DNA of 64,000 bases from Hydrogeniiclostridium mannosilyticum (GCF_003268275.1 NZ_QLYR01000001.1:558001-622000); one strand, 5' to 3'; counted from the stretch's first letter, positions 35,987 to 45,607 are shown. Notes: generated by a model from the sequence alone, not told the origin. Translations and numbers: made by a program.

Positions 35987-37453
35987 CTAACCTACAGCGC
36001 GCTCTATAGCAGCAATAACGGTTTCAATGGCCTTTACCCTGGCAAACTTTTTATCATTGGATTCAATGATATGCCAAGGAGCAAACTGTGTGCTTGTCTT
36101 CGCCAGCATCTCGTCCACCGCCGCCTCATAGGCAGGCCATTTTTCGCGGTTGCGCCAGTCCTCGTCGGTGAGCTTCCACCGCTTTTCCGGGGTGTTCTGG
36201 CGCTCGGTAAAACGTTCCAGCTGGGTCTCGGGGTCGATGTGCAGCCAAAATTTGACGACCACCGCCCCCCAATCCGTCAGCTCTTTTTCAAACTCGTTAA
36301 TTTCCTGGTAGGCCCGCCGCCACTCCTCCTGGCTGCACAGTCCCTCTACCCGCTCTACCATAACACGCCCGTACCAGCTGCGGTCAAATACCGTGACATG
36401 GCCTGTTTTGGGCAGATGCGTCCAAAAGCGCCACAAATAATGGCGCGATTTCTCGTGCGGCTCCGGCGCAGCAATGGGAACCACCTCATAGCCGCGGGCG
36501 TCAAGCGCCCCGGCCAGACGCTTGATATTACCGCCCTTGCCTGCTGCATCCCACCCCTCATAGACAATAACCACCGGCACCTTCTTGCGGTAGATGCGGT
36601 TGTGCAGCTCACGCAGACGCTCCTGCCCACTTTTGAGGCGCACCTCATATTCTTTTTCGGAAAGCGCCTTACCCAGGTCCACCTCTGCCAGCAGCCCCGC
36701 CTTCTTCATGGGAAAAGCCTCCTCTAGCGGCTGAGGCCGGACAGCCGCACCCTTCACCGCGCCGTCAATGCCGCCGGTCAACAGCTTCAGCACCGCCAGC
36801 TCCGCCTGTCTAATATCTGTTCCGTCCACAACATGCCACGGGGCAAACGGCACATTGGTTCTTTCCATAAAGCGTTCCAGCTCTTTTTTGGTCTTGTCAT
36901 AATGCTTATTCTGCCAGAGGTCTTCCTCATTCACCCGCCAGCGGGTGTTTTTATCCTCCCGCAGGAGGTCCAGCCGTTTTCCCTGTTCTTTTTCAGAAAT
37001 ATTCAAAAAGATCTTGAACAGCAAATAGCCATTGACGGCTAATTGGCGCTCAAAGGCCATAATGGAGGTCAGGCGCGCCGCGTAATCCTCATTATCCAGA
37101 CTGCCGGATAAATGCGCGCGAACGCTGTCCTCCATCCAGCCGGAATCCATCAGGACAATTTTTCCAGCCTCTGGGATTTTAGTAAAATAACGCCACAAAT
37201 AGGGACGCCGCTCTTCGCCCTCGGTGGTTTTGCTCTTTGCATAAACATGATAAAACCGTGGGTCCAGGCTTTTGACCACCCGGCTGAGTACAGCCCCCTT
37301 CCCGGCGCCGCTCCAGCCCTCCAGCAAAATAAGCACCGGGAGCCTATGCTCCTTCAGCAGCAGCTGCTGCTCAGCCAAAAGCTCGCGCAGCTTTTTCAGC
37401 TCCAGCTTTTCACGTCCGTCTCCGTTTGACTGATTTCTCTTTTCTTTCGCCAT
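35987..37453 (-). CDS. Tandem-domain polyphosphate kinase 2 (polyphosphate:AMP phosphotransferase type)
   Basis: 488 residues with two PPK2 domains. Each has a Walker A (EGWSGAGKGAVLSRVV in the first; EGWDAAGKGGNIKRLA in the second) and a Walker B-like FDRSWYGRVMVE in the second. In the first domain this region reads MDSGWMEDSVRAH, so it is altered. Two-domain PPK2s typically phosphorylate AMP to ADP from polyphosphate, with activity in the C-terminal domain. ATG at 37453 has AAGGTGG 10 bases upstream; a GTG at 37468 has none. Confidence 0.9.
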   Translation of the reverse strand: MAKEKRNQSNGDGREKLELKKLRELLAEQQLLLKEHRLPVLILLEGWSGAGKGAVLSRVVKSLDPRFYHVYAKSKTTEGEERRPYLWRYFTKIPEAGKIVLMDSGWMEDSVRAHLSGSLDNEDYAARLTSIMAFERQLAVNGYLLFKIFLNISEKEQGKRLDLLREDKNTRWRVNEEDLWQNKHYDKTKKELERFMERTNVPFAPWHVVDGTDIRQAELAVLKLLTGGIDGAVKGAAVRPQPLEEAFPMKKAGLLAEVDLGKALSEKEYEVRLKSGQERLRELHNRIYRKKVPVVIVYEGWDAAGKGGNIKRLAGALDARGYEVVPIAAPEPHEKSRHYLWRFWTHLPKTGHVTVFDRSWYGRVMVERVEGLCSQEEWRRAYQEINEFEKELTDWGAVVVKFWLHIDPETQLERFTERQNTPEKRWKLTDEDWRNREKWPAYEAAVDEMLAKTSTQFAPWHIIESNDKKFARVKAIETVIAAIERAVG

Positions 37454-37686
37454 GCTATGAAGTCCCACCTTTTTATTTTATTCCCCGGAACAAGCTGTTC
37501 CCACCGGTTAGCGTACCCCGTTTATTCCCTCACAGTCTGCCGGCCGGGCTCATTTTCGTAAAAAAACAGCATAAGCCCGCCCACACCTTTTGCCAAATTG
37601 ATCCGAACCAGAGCCAGTGTCCTCCGCCGGCTCCGCACAGAAACGGCCTGCGGTATTGCTTCTGGATTTTCAAGGGTCAGGCGATC

Positions 37687-37711
37687 AAAAAGGGCGCGGG
37701 ATCGCCCGCGC
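37687..37711 (-). terminator. Terminator of the sugar-acid operon
   Basis: Minus strand: GCGCGGG/CCCGCGC stem (37694-37711, 4-base loop) followed by CCTTTTT, 5 bases past the eda stop. Confidence 0.85.
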
Positions 37712-37715
37712 TCAC

Positions 37716-38378
37716 TCAAACCGCCCGGCTCCCACGCACAGCGGCAACCATTGCGGCAGCCTCCCGGGCAAGCCCGGTAATTTCGGCAAAGCAACCGCTC
37801 TCTATCTTATCCGTAGGCGCAATCCAGCTGCCGCCGCAGGCCAGCACATTCTTTTGACGCAGATAATCCTGTAGATTCCGGGGATTGATTCCTCCTGTCG
37901 GCATAAAGCGCATATCCGCGTACGGGCCCGCGAGCGCACGCAGCATAGCGAGGCCGCCGACTACCTCCGCAGGAAAAAGCTTGACTGTGCCCAGTCCCTC
38001 CGCCTTGCAGGCCTCTACCTCAGTCGGGGTGGCACAGCCCGGAACAACCGGGATCCCGTGCTCCCGGCACCAGCGCACCACCTCCAGACTGGTGCCCGGG
38101 GAGATCACCGCACCTGCGCCCGATTCCACGGCCTGGCGGGCATTTTCCACCGTCAGCACCGTGCCGGCACAAACATACATCTTCGGCGTCCGCCGCACAA
38201 TGCGCTGAATGGCCTCCGCGGCAGCCGGCGTGCGGAAGGTAATTTCCACTGCGAAAAGCCCTCCGTCCATCAAGGCCTGCGCGAGCGCCTCCGCCCGCTG
38301 TGCCGATACAATTTTCACCACCGGCAAAATACCGGCACGGCCTATTTTCATATTAAAATTCTCTGTTCTGTCCGTCAT
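37716..38378 (-). CDS. eda: 2-dehydro-3-deoxy-phosphogluconate (KDPG) aldolase
   Basis: 220 residues. Class I aldolase splitting KDPG into pyruvate and glyceraldehyde 3-phosphate. The acid/base glutamate in GGLFAVEITFRTP and the Schiff-base lysine in GTVKLFPAEVVGG, with FMPTGGINPRNL, are intact. The open frame continues to 38588, but ATG at 38378 has GAAGGAG upstream and the usual N-terminus. Last gene of the seven-gene operon, directly after kdgK. Confidence 0.95.
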   Translation of the reverse strand: MTDRTENFNMKIGRAGILPVVKIVSAQRAEALAQALMDGGLFAVEITFRTPAAAEAIQRIVRRTPKMYVCAGTVLTVENARQAVESGAGAVISPGTSLEVVRWCREHGIPVVPGCATPTEVEACKAEGLGTVKLFPAEVVGGLAMLRALAGPYADMRFMPTGGINPRNLQDYLRQKNVLACGGSWIAPTDKIESGCFAEITGLAREAAAMVAAVRGSRAV

Positions 38379-38406
38379 TTTTTCGGGCTCCTTCCCCTCT
38401 CTGCCA

Positions 38407-39369
38407 TTACGTTTCTTCCGCGCGCGGCACAGCCGCCATAAAACGGCCCAGTTCCGCCCTGGCCGGCAGGCCCTCGTTGTCGCTCTCGTGCATGACCTGG
38501 ATGGCCCCGACGGCATTAGCCCGCAGGACGGCAGCTTCCAGCGGCAGCCCCTCCGCCACAGCGCTGATAAAACCCGCCGCAAAGCCATCCCCTGCGCCGA
38601 CGGTGTCCACCACCCGGTCCACCCGGTAGCCCGGTACCGTCATCATCTCCTCCCCCACTGCCGCCAGCGCGCCCTTGGGGCCGGTCTTTACCACCACACA
38701 AGGCACGCCCTGAGCCCGGTAATAACGCGCGATTTCCCCGGCCTCCCGGCTGCCCATCAAAATCTCCCCCTCACCGGTGCCGGGAAGAAAATAATCCGCC
38801 TTACGGGCAAGCAGGTTGATTCGCCGGCACATCAGCGCCTTATCCTTCCAGAGCTGAGGGCGGAGGTTGGGGTCAAAAAACACCGTCAGGCGGTTTTCCT
38901 TTGCCCGTTCCAGCAGGCGAAGCGAGGCCGACCAGGTTTGCTCTGACAGTGCCGGGAAAATCCCCGTCAGATGCAAATAGCGGAAACCGCTCATATCCAG
39001 CCGGTCAATCGACGCCTCGTCCAGTTCGGAAGCGGCTGAATTCTTCCGGAAATAGAATATATCCGGGTCCCCCAGTGAACTTTTTGCCTTCAGCATGAAT
39101 CCGGTTGCGCGTTCCCGGGAATAGCTTACCAACGATAAATCCAAGCCGTTTTTCTCCATCTGCGCGGCAATCCGTTTGCCGAAGGGGTCCCGCCCCAGGC
39201 GTGTGAGGTATCCGGCCTCGTGCCCCAGACGCCGCAATCCGACAGCGACATTGTATTCCGCCCCCGCAATGCCTGCTGAAAAGGAGGCGGCCTCATGCAA
39301 AGGCCCCGGCTGTTGGGCAATAAACAGCACCATGGGTTCCCCTACCAGCATTATTTTTTGAGCAATCAT
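38407..39369 (-). CDS. kdgK: 2-dehydro-3-deoxygluconokinase (PfkB family)
   Basis: 320 residues; phosphorylates KDG to KDPG. Motifs: MLVGEPMVLFIAQ, the substrate-binding GIAGAEYNVAVGLRRLG, and the anion hole VVDTVGAGDGFAAGF. Start ATG at 39369 (MIAQKIMLVG) fits the family; the frame extends to 39483 without support. Paired with eda, it defines the lower route of the operon. Other PfkB sugar kinases are similar, but the eda neighbour makes KDG the likely substrate. Confidence 0.9.
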   Translation of the reverse strand: MIAQKIMLVGEPMVLFIAQQPGPLHEAASFSAGIAGAEYNVAVGLRRLGHEAGYLTRLGRDPFGKRIAAQMEKNGLDLSLVSYSRERATGFMLKAKSSLGDPDIFYFRKNSAASELDEASIDRLDMSGFRYLHLTGIFPALSEQTWSASLRLLERAKENRLTVFFDPNLRPQLWKDKALMCRRINLLARKADYFLPGTGEGEILMGSREAGEIARYYRAQGVPCVVVKTGPKGALAAVGEEMMTVPGYRVDRVVDTVGAGDGFAAGFISAVAEGLPLEAAVLRANAVGAIQVMHESDNEGLPARAELGRFMAAVPRAEET

Positions 39370-39485
39370 CTCTTCCAACCCCTTTCCGGGCATGCATCCG
39401 GCATTGCAAGCCGAAGCCTGATGTCCATCCCCAGGAATCCGTCTAAACTCATCATACACAAAAAAGGCCTCACCTTCAAGCATCG

Positions 39486-40496
39486 TCAGGCCATTGTCTC
39501 CAACATTTTTTCCGTGACCTCAAAACGGGCGGCACGTCCGGCGGCAACCGCTTGGTACTCTTCTTTCATATATTCGCCCATGCGGCGGATCTCCTCCGCC
39601 ATACTGCCTGCGATATGCGGCGTCAAGAACACATTCGGCAGCCGGCACAGCTCCCCGCTGGGGTCCACCGGTTCCACAGGATCCGTGACATCCAGCAGGG
39701 CGGTGCGCCCGGGTTCTTCCCTCAGCGCGCGTACCAGATCCGCCTCCACCACCTGTGCGCCGCGCCCGGTATTAATGAATGTTGCATTCGGCTTCATGCG
39801 GCGGAACAGGCCGTAATTCAGCATACCGGCCGTCTGCGGATTATTGGCCAAATGGTTGGAGATGGTCTGGCTTTCGGCAAACAGCCTCTCCAGCCCGCAT
39901 TTTTCAACCCCCAGACGTTCTGCCTCCTCTTCGCTCAAAAATGGGTCGAATACCACAACCTTTAACCGGTACTCCTTCAGCATCCGGATAACCAGCCTGC
40001 CGATGGCCCCCGCACCGATCAAACCGACCTGGCAGCCGTAATTGCCGGGAAAGCCGTCGCAGTAGCTGCTCGCGGCCTGATGGTTGCCGCCGCTGCTGTA
40101 CAGTGCCATCGTCTGCAAAAAGCCTTTGCCGGCCAGAATAATTTGCGCCACCGTATACTCCGCCACCGGTACCGCGTTGGCGGCAAAGGCGCTGAAAACG
40201 CGAACCCCCTGTTTCAGCAGCGGACGCGCAAAGCCCTGTACCGAGCCTGCCGCATAAAAAACCGCTTTCAGCCGGGGAAAATAGGTTTTCAGCTCCTCTT
40301 CATTTAGGTTGAACATTCCCCAGGTGGAAAAGATATAGTCCGCCTGCCGGCAAATCTCCCTTTGCGCTTCGAGCTGTGCCGGGTCCTGTATCAAGCCCAG
40401 AAAATTCAGCTCCTGCTCCAACGCCCCCCGTGTCTCCTCGCTGTAAGCGCGCTCAATAAAACGTTCCCCCTGGGTTGTCATATAAATTGCGTTCAT
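39486..40496 (-). CDS. D-isomer-specific 2-hydroxyacid dehydrogenase
   Basis: 336 residues. NAD-binding GLIGAGAIGRLVIRML (G-x-G-x-x-G), the arginine segment INTGRGAQVVEADLVRAL, the glutamate in TDPVEPVDP and the catalytic histidine in NVFLTPHIAGS give a complete family signature. It oxidises a D-2-hydroxyacid or reduces a 2-ketoacid with NAD(P)H. GGGGAGG precedes the ATG. Position before kdgK suggests a sugar acid substrate; which one is not readable. Confidence 0.88.
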   Translation of the reverse strand: MNAIYMTTQGERFIERAYSEETRGALEQELNFLGLIQDPAQLEAQREICRQADYIFSTWGMFNLNEEELKTYFPRLKAVFYAAGSVQGFARPLLKQGVRVFSAFAANAVPVAEYTVAQIILAGKGFLQTMALYSSGGNHQAASSYCDGFPGNYGCQVGLIGAGAIGRLVIRMLKEYRLKVVVFDPFLSEEEAERLGVEKCGLERLFAESQTISNHLANNPQTAGMLNYGLFRRMKPNATFINTGRGAQVVEADLVRALREEPGRTALLDVTDPVEPVDPSGELCRLPNVFLTPHIAGSMAEEIRRMGEYMKEEYQAVAAGRAARFEVTEKMLETMA

Positions 40497-40517
40497 CCTG
40501 AATCCTCCCCACTGATT

Positions 40518-41279
40518 TTATTTAGATGCGCCGGTTCGCTGAAAGGCGCTTTCCCATTGCTTTAGCACTTGTGCATCCGCCTGGAGCTGCGCCGCCGAAT
40601 CCCCACGGATAAATTCCAGCAGGCTATTCCGGCGCCTATCCCCGGCAATCCGGTAATAATCGCGCCATACGTCCTCTCCCTCGCAAAGCGGCCGACGCTC
40701 GTCTCCCCGGTTCCATTGAAACACATGAAAGCTCGACAGCCAGGGCAGGATCTCCGCAAGCTCACGGCAGTTCTCCGCGTGGGAGATATCCGGATTAGGC
40801 TGCCAATAGGTATGAAGATTTCCCGCACCCGCCTTTTTCAGCAGCATACAGGCAGAATCACTGTGCCAGGTCAGCGTCCAGCGGTGGTATTCCAGGCTGA
40901 CCCGCAGGCCCTCTCCCTGTGCCAGCGCGCACACGCGCCGCAGCTCACCGGCTGCCTGATCCATGTAAGCCGGATCTATCGTTTCCCGCTCCACACTGCC
41001 TGCCCAAATTCGGACCATCGGTGCGCCGAGCGCCTTCGCTGCCCGCAAAACCGGGTGGAAATCTGTTCCCTGGCACAGACGATAATAACTGCCGTAGGAG
41101 AGCACCTCCAGGCCGGCCTCTCGCGTCATCTGCCCTACCTGCGCCGCCCCTTCTTCATTTTCGGGCGGCACATGAACGTCCCCGCCCCACTCGATTCCAT
41201 CCAGACCGGCTTTTTTTGCCAGCCCAATCACTTCCGTACACGTTTTACCCCGAAAGGAAATGGATGTCAGTCCAAGCAT
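40518..41279 (-). CDS. Sugar phosphate isomerase/epimerase-like TIM barrel
   Basis: 253 residues of the xylose isomerase-like (AP endonuclease 2) superfamily: MLGLTSISFRGKTCTEVIGL, GLDGIEWGGDVHVPP, GLEVLSYGSYYR, LRVSLEYHRWTLTW and WQPNPDISHAENCRE are its strands with candidate metal ligands (E, H, D). It may isomerise, epimerise or dehydrate a sugar acid or an inosose-like molecule. The frame runs on to 41441, but ATG at 41279 has GGAGGAG 5 bases upstream. Confidence 0.85.
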   Translation of the reverse strand: MLGLTSISFRGKTCTEVIGLAKKAGLDGIEWGGDVHVPPENEEGAAQVGQMTREAGLEVLSYGSYYRLCQGTDFHPVLRAAKALGAPMVRIWAGSVERETIDPAYMDQAAGELRRVCALAQGEGLRVSLEYHRWTLTWHSDSACMLLKKAGAGNLHTYWQPNPDISHAENCRELAEILPWLSSFHVFQWNRGDERRPLCEGEDVWRDYYRIAGDRRRNSLLEFIRGDSAAQLQADAQVLKQWESAFQRTGASK

Positions 41280-41349
41280 TTCGACTCCTCCGCTTTCTAT
41301 AATTTTTTGTTCCCGCCCATGGGAGTATGGCAGGGCGCCGCTCCCCAAA

Positions 41350-43320
41350 TTACAAGCTGAAACCGCCCTGGCGCTCCCGGTATTCCTTCCAAACAGTTTC
41401 AAACCAACCGCCCCGGCCCGGCAGGGGACGAACCGGCTCAAAACGGGAAACCGCGGCCTCCCGGAGCTCTGTCACCAGCTTTTGTCCCGCAAAGCCCGCG
41501 GCCTGCGGCTTATAAGCATAATCCGCCAGACGGCCATCCAGGCCGGCTCCGGGCTCTCCTTCCCGGCTGCGCACCAGCGCCGAACCACGGCTGCCAACGC
41601 GCTCAGCAGAGGTAATCATCGCAGATAGCACTGCGTACTGTGTCAACAGAATATCCCTGTTGCGCAGCAGCTCCGGCAGTTCCTGCGGCGACTGGACCCC
41701 ATTTTCGGCAAAGAAGCCGTTCAGCCGGACCTGAAGCCACTCTGAGAGGCCCCGCATACCCTCAATGTCGCGGATTTGGGCAGCCCAGCGGCTCATCTCG
41801 CGCTGTGCCTGCCGCCGTAGACGCACACCGCCGTCCCGGCTGCCGGTCTTTCCGCAAAATGCGTTGCGGAGCCGGCCCATACACACAGCCAGTTGTTCCT
41901 GCGCCTGCCTCATTGCGGCTTGTGCGTCAAAGCGGGCTGCTCTGAGCCGCAGGGCGACGGCTTCCGCCGCCCGCATAGAGCCCACCTGTGTCGAGTTCAA
42001 GGCGGAACCGCCGGGGCGATGCACGCCAAAGGTCCCCGCCGCCTCTCCCGCCGCGTATAGTCCCTGAACCGAGGTCTGCCAGCTGGCATCTACGGCAAGC
42101 CCGCCGTTGCAATGCTGCGCGCAAACCCGGATTTCAAGCGGATCCAGGCTCAGGTCAATTCCATGGGCACGATAGAGCTCCACCGCCGGCCGGTTCATTC
42201 TGAGCAGGCGCTCCAATGGGCCGGGAACCAGCGCCTGAGAATTGGACAGGTAATCGTACGCCTCCTTTTCCAGCCGGCTGAACGGCCCATTTAAGCCGGC
42301 TGGGTCCGTCCGGTAATCCAAAAATACCCGCCCGCCCCGTACACAGGTCTCATGGTAGACCGCAACATCCACCCGGGAAGAGGCCGACACCCGCCCAATC
42401 GAAAAGGGCCACTCGTAGCCCTTGCGAAAAACCGCGCCGAGCGCCGCTTCCGCCGAAGAAAAATAATCCGGTAAAAACTCTTTTTCCATCCCCTCCTGTG
42501 TTCTGACCCTATAGCTGGGCAATACCTGCTGATAGCTGCCGGAGACATTCCAGCGAAATTTCGTGGACGCCAGCCCATACTGCCACTCCTGCAGATTGGC
42601 CGCTACGGCGCCCGCCTCGAGCGCCATGCCGCTCATGCCTACCTGGCTCTCCGGATAGACCCGGTCCTCATACACGCCCGCCGGTCCCCCGGTGCACAAA
42701 ATCACATAGGGCGCCAAATACGCGCAAAGGCCGCAAGCTTCATTGTCCAGCCGGTCCAGATCCAGGCAGATCAGCCCCTGAACCTCATTCCCTTCCGTCA
42801 GCAGTTGAACCGCCATCCGCGGCGAATCTACCCGAATTTTCTTTTGCCGGACAGCCCGTTCCAAGCATTCCGTCATATATTTTGAGGTCAGCGGGCCTGC
42901 TGAGGTTGCCCGCCCGCGCTGCTCATGATCCGTCCTGTAGCCCACATATTCGCCGTAGCGGTTGGTAGGAAAGGGTACCCCCAGGTTTGCCAGCTTGATA
43001 AAGGACCGCACCGACCCCGCGGCCTCGGCAAGAGCGATATCGCCGTCTACCCCTTCCCCGTCAAAGAGCTCCTGCGCCATGGCCCCCACGGAATCAGGCG
43101 CATCCCCTGCCAAAGATAGTTTATAATAGGTCTGCTTATCGCTGCCAGTATTGCGGGAGGTTCCCCGCTGGATGCCGTCCGTGATAAGCGCAATATCCCG
43201 GCAGCCGAGGTCGTACAGCCAATCGGCCGCATTATATCCCGCCGCGCCGGACCCCACAACCACCGCATCCAAAACCGTCGCCGGGATGCGGCAATCCCCT
43301 AATCTGATTTGTTTTTCCAT
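41350..43320 (-). CDS. FAD-binding fumarate-reductase/succinate-dehydrogenase-like flavoprotein
   Basis: 656 residues. The Rossmann motif LDAVVVGSGAAGYNAADWL (GxGxxG) opens the FAD domain, LCTGGPAGVYEDRVYP and GLYAAGEAAGTFGVHRPGG close it, and the C-terminal helical domain is of the FrdA/AprA type. Such enzymes reduce a C=C bond or oxidise a saturated acid, usually with an external electron carrier; no Fe-S or membrane subunit is nearby. AGGAGG precedes the ATG at 43320; the longer frame to 43452 is not supported. Between the SDR and the isomerase-like gene. Confidence 0.87.
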   Translation of the reverse strand: MEKQIRLGDCRIPATVLDAVVVGSGAAGYNAADWLYDLGCRDIALITDGIQRGTSRNTGSDKQTYYKLSLAGDAPDSVGAMAQELFDGEGVDGDIALAEAAGSVRSFIKLANLGVPFPTNRYGEYVGYRTDHEQRGRATSAGPLTSKYMTECLERAVRQKKIRVDSPRMAVQLLTEGNEVQGLICLDLDRLDNEACGLCAYLAPYVILCTGGPAGVYEDRVYPESQVGMSGMALEAGAVAANLQEWQYGLASTKFRWNVSGSYQQVLPSYRVRTQEGMEKEFLPDYFSSAEAALGAVFRKGYEWPFSIGRVSASSRVDVAVYHETCVRGGRVFLDYRTDPAGLNGPFSRLEKEAYDYLSNSQALVPGPLERLLRMNRPAVELYRAHGIDLSLDPLEIRVCAQHCNGGLAVDASWQTSVQGLYAAGEAAGTFGVHRPGGSALNSTQVGSMRAAEAVALRLRAARFDAQAAMRQAQEQLAVCMGRLRNAFCGKTGSRDGGVRLRRQAQREMSRWAAQIRDIEGMRGLSEWLQVRLNGFFAENGVQSPQELPELLRNRDILLTQYAVLSAMITSAERVGSRGSALVRSREGEPGAGLDGRLADYAYKPQAAGFAGQKLVTELREAAVSRFEPVRPLPGRGGWFETVWKEYRERQGGFSL

Positions 43321-43361
43321 GCTGTTTTCCTCCTGCGTTCCAAGCAGCGTTCTGAGCTTGC

Positions 43362-44135
43362 CTACAGCCTTCTCAGGTGGAAGCCGCCGTCCGCATTGAG
43401 CACCTGCCCGGTGGCAAAATCCAACCGGCCGCTCACAGCCGCCATTACACAATCCGCCACATCTTTGGGACGCCCGAAGCGGCGGATCGGTGTGATGCCC
43501 GCCTCGATCATCCGCTGGTATTTCTCCTGTACAGCAGCTGTCATATCTGTAAGGATGATTCCCGGGCGCACTTCAAAAACCGGGATTCCTTCCTCCGCCA
43601 GACGGCTGGCAAAAAGGCTGGTCACCATGGAAACACCCGCCTTGGAAATGCAGTACTCCCCCCGGCTGACGGACGCCGTGTAGGCGGAAATTGAACCGAT
43701 ATTGATGATCCTCGGCGTGTAGAGCGCGCCGCCTTGCCGCTTGGCGGCAATCATCCGCCCTGCCGCCTCTTGGCACATAAAAAATGTTCCTCGCAGGTTG
43801 ACGGAAAGCACCCTGTCAAAGCTCTCCTGCGTCATCTCCAGCAGATCGGCGCGCACCTGCGGCGCAACTCCCGCGTTGTTGACAAGAACATCTATTTTAC
43901 CATACCGCTCCTCCGTACGGTCAAACAGGTCACGGCGATCCTCCACCTTTGAGATGTCCACGGACTGATACTCCGCCGTCCAACCATTTTCCCGGAACCG
44001 CGCCACTACCCCGGCTGCCTCCTGCGGCGGCGACACCGCGGCAAGCACAACCCGAAAGCCTGCCTGTGCCAGTTCCTCCGCAACCGCCAGCCCAATTCCC
44101 CGTCTAGCCCCTGTTACAATTGCCGTCCTCTCCAA
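43362..44135 (-). CDS. Short-chain dehydrogenase/reductase
   Basis: 257 residues of the classical SDR fold: AIVTGARRGIGLAVAEEL (cofactor site), LVNNAGVAP, and NIGSISAYTASVSRGEYCISKAG with catalytic Ser, Tyr and Lys (YxxxK). The frame starts at a GTG (44168), but TTG at 44135 has a full AAGGAGG 8 bases before it and gives the standard SDR N-terminus, so I start there. Probably oxidises a sugar or sugar acid carbinol with NAD(P). Confidence 0.88.
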   Translation of the reverse strand: MERTAIVTGARRGIGLAVAEELAQAGFRVVLAAVSPPQEAAGVVARFRENGWTAEYQSVDISKVEDRRDLFDRTEERYGKIDVLVNNAGVAPQVRADLLEMTQESFDRVLSVNLRGTFFMCQEAAGRMIAAKRQGGALYTPRIINIGSISAYTASVSRGEYCISKAGVSMVTSLFASRLAEEGIPVFEVRPGIILTDMTAAVQEKYQRMIEAGITPIRRFGRPKDVADCVMAAVSGRLDFATGQVLNADGGFHLRRL

Positions 44136-44207
44136 GTTATCGGCCTCCTTTATCCTTTCATGAGCCACCGTTCAAGCCTTTCAGCGGCTCTTCTGTAAAA
44201 TTGCCTT

Positions 44208-45536
44208 TTATCCCTGCTTTTGCAACACGCAGCGGTACAGCGGTGCATAAACCGCACTGTCCCGCACTACACATCCGGGCGTGGACCCCGCCCGCATAAG
44301 CTCGGTGCACTTACTGCACGCCAGGCAGCATTTTTCCGGTTTGAGGCGCCCTTCCCGGAGAATATCGGCCGCGAAATCCGGGTAGGCAAACGCCATTCGT
44401 CCAAAGCCCGCCAGATCCGCGGCGCCGCTTTCAACCAATCCCGCGGCCTGGTTGGCGGAAAATTGCCGCAAATAAGACAGGCCGGAGGCCACCACCGCCA
44501 TTTCGGGCGCCGCACGCTTGATTGCCGAAACACAGCCGCACAGGCGGGCAACGCCCACAATTGGATCCTCCGGCAGCGCATAGGGCCCCTTGTCAAAGGG
44601 ACGGTTGATATGCGGGTTAAAATAAGGGTTGCCAATGGTAATATCAAGCAGCCGCATTCCCTCCTCATACAAATGCCGCACCAGCTCAACCGGCTCCGCC
44701 AGATCCGGCGCCTCACCGCCGCCGGGGCGCACGCCAAAGCCCCAGGGGTAGGCCAGACCGTCATAGACATTGAGCCGGGAAGTAACCAGAAAGCCCCCGG
44801 AAGCAACCGACCGCGCAGCAGCAACCGCGTTGCGGTACAGCCGGGTGCGGTTCTCTAGGCTGCCGCCATAGGGGCCGGGCCGCTCATAAGCGGAGAGCGA
44901 CTCGCTAATGAGATACCGGTGGCAGGCCTTGATATCCACTCCGTCAAAGCCCGCCTTCTGAGCCAGCGCGGCTGTTTTCGCATACCGCTCCTCCAGCCGT
45001 TGGAGCTCATCGTCCGACAGGATATGAAAGACGCCCGGGCTGCTGTTTTTTTCCAGCGGGGGACAATACCCCATGACAACCGGCGCCGGTTTTCCTTCCG
45101 GCTTACTGTAGCGCCCCGAATGCGTCGCCTGCAAAATCAGCACCGGCTCCAGCCCCTGCTCCCGCTGGGCTGTTTCCTTAATTTCTGCCGCCAGCGCCTG
45201 AAATGCGCCGAGGTTCTGCTCCGTCAGCATGAGCTGGCGGGGGTTGGCCCTGGCCTCCGGCGACACCGCAACCGCCTCAAACCAAATCAGCCCTGCTCCA
45301 CCGCCCGCAAAACGGCGGTACCGCCGCGCCGTCAGTTCGCCGGGCGCGCCATCCGGCGTACCGTCGCAGCCCTCCATCGGCTGAACTGCCAAGCGGTTGG
45401 CAAGCCGGCGCCCCGCCACCTCAAGGGGCGCCCGCAGAACGTCTATATTCTCGGAGAGGGGAAGCCGCACTCCGCATTTTTCCGCCCTCTCCACAACCGC
45501 GTTCAGGCCCTGATCTGTAAATTTTTCTGCCCGCAT
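44208..45536 (-). CDS. Old yellow enzyme family NADH:flavin oxidoreductase
   Basis: 442 residues. FMN barrel features: LANRLAVQPMEGCDG, ILQATHSGRYSKPEGK, DGVDIKACHRYLISESLS, and GSLENRTRLYRN. The C-terminus has the cysteines CCLACSKCTELM..C typical of the [4Fe-4S] in 2,4-dienoyl-CoA reductase-type members, but it lacks the C-terminal flavoprotein domain of the long form. It reduces an alpha,beta-unsaturated compound. Start ATG at 45536 has AGAGGTGG 7 bases upstream; the frame runs on to 45698 through the control region. First gene of the operon. Confidence 0.88.
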   Translation of the reverse strand: MRAEKFTDQGLNAVVERAEKCGVRLPLSENIDVLRAPLEVAGRRLANRLAVQPMEGCDGTPDGAPGELTARRYRRFAGGGAGLIWFEAVAVSPEARANPRQLMLTEQNLGAFQALAAEIKETAQREQGLEPVLILQATHSGRYSKPEGKPAPVVMGYCPPLEKNSSPGVFHILSDDELQRLEERYAKTAALAQKAGFDGVDIKACHRYLISESLSAYERPGPYGGSLENRTRLYRNAVAAARSVASGGFLVTSRLNVYDGLAYPWGFGVRPGGGEAPDLAEPVELVRHLYEEGMRLLDITIGNPYFNPHINRPFDKGPYALPEDPIVGVARLCGCVSAIKRAAPEMAVVASGLSYLRQFSANQAAGLVESGAADLAGFGRMAFAYPDFAADILREGRLKPEKCCLACSKCTELMRAGSTPGCVVRDSAVYAPLYRCVLQKQG

Positions 45537-45550
45537 TTTTATTCCACCTC

Positions 45551-45578
45551 TTGCGCTTTCCGTTTTTTGTACTACAAT
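45551..45578 (+). promoter_or_regulatory. Possible promoter of the AraC-type regulator
   Basis: Plus strand -35 TTGCGC (45551-45556), 16-base spacer, -10 TACAAT (45573-45578). The transcript would run through the operator before reaching the start, which suggests autorepression. Confidence 0.4.
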
Positions 45579-45582
45579 AATA
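45577..45582 (-). promoter_or_regulatory. -10 element of the sugar-acid operon
   Basis: Minus strand -10 TATTAT; the -35 (GACCTG, 45600-45605) is poor and lies beside the tandem repeats, as expected for an activator-dependent promoter. It overlaps the plus-strand -10 of the AraC gene. Confidence 0.5.
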
Positions 45583-45607
45583 ACAGAGCTCGTTAAAGAC
45601 AGGTCCT

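Noticed and set aside
41280-41441. Longer start of the isomerase-like gene
   Set aside because: It overlaps the flavoprotein's C-terminal codons and has no support; ATG 41279 has GGAGGAG upstream.
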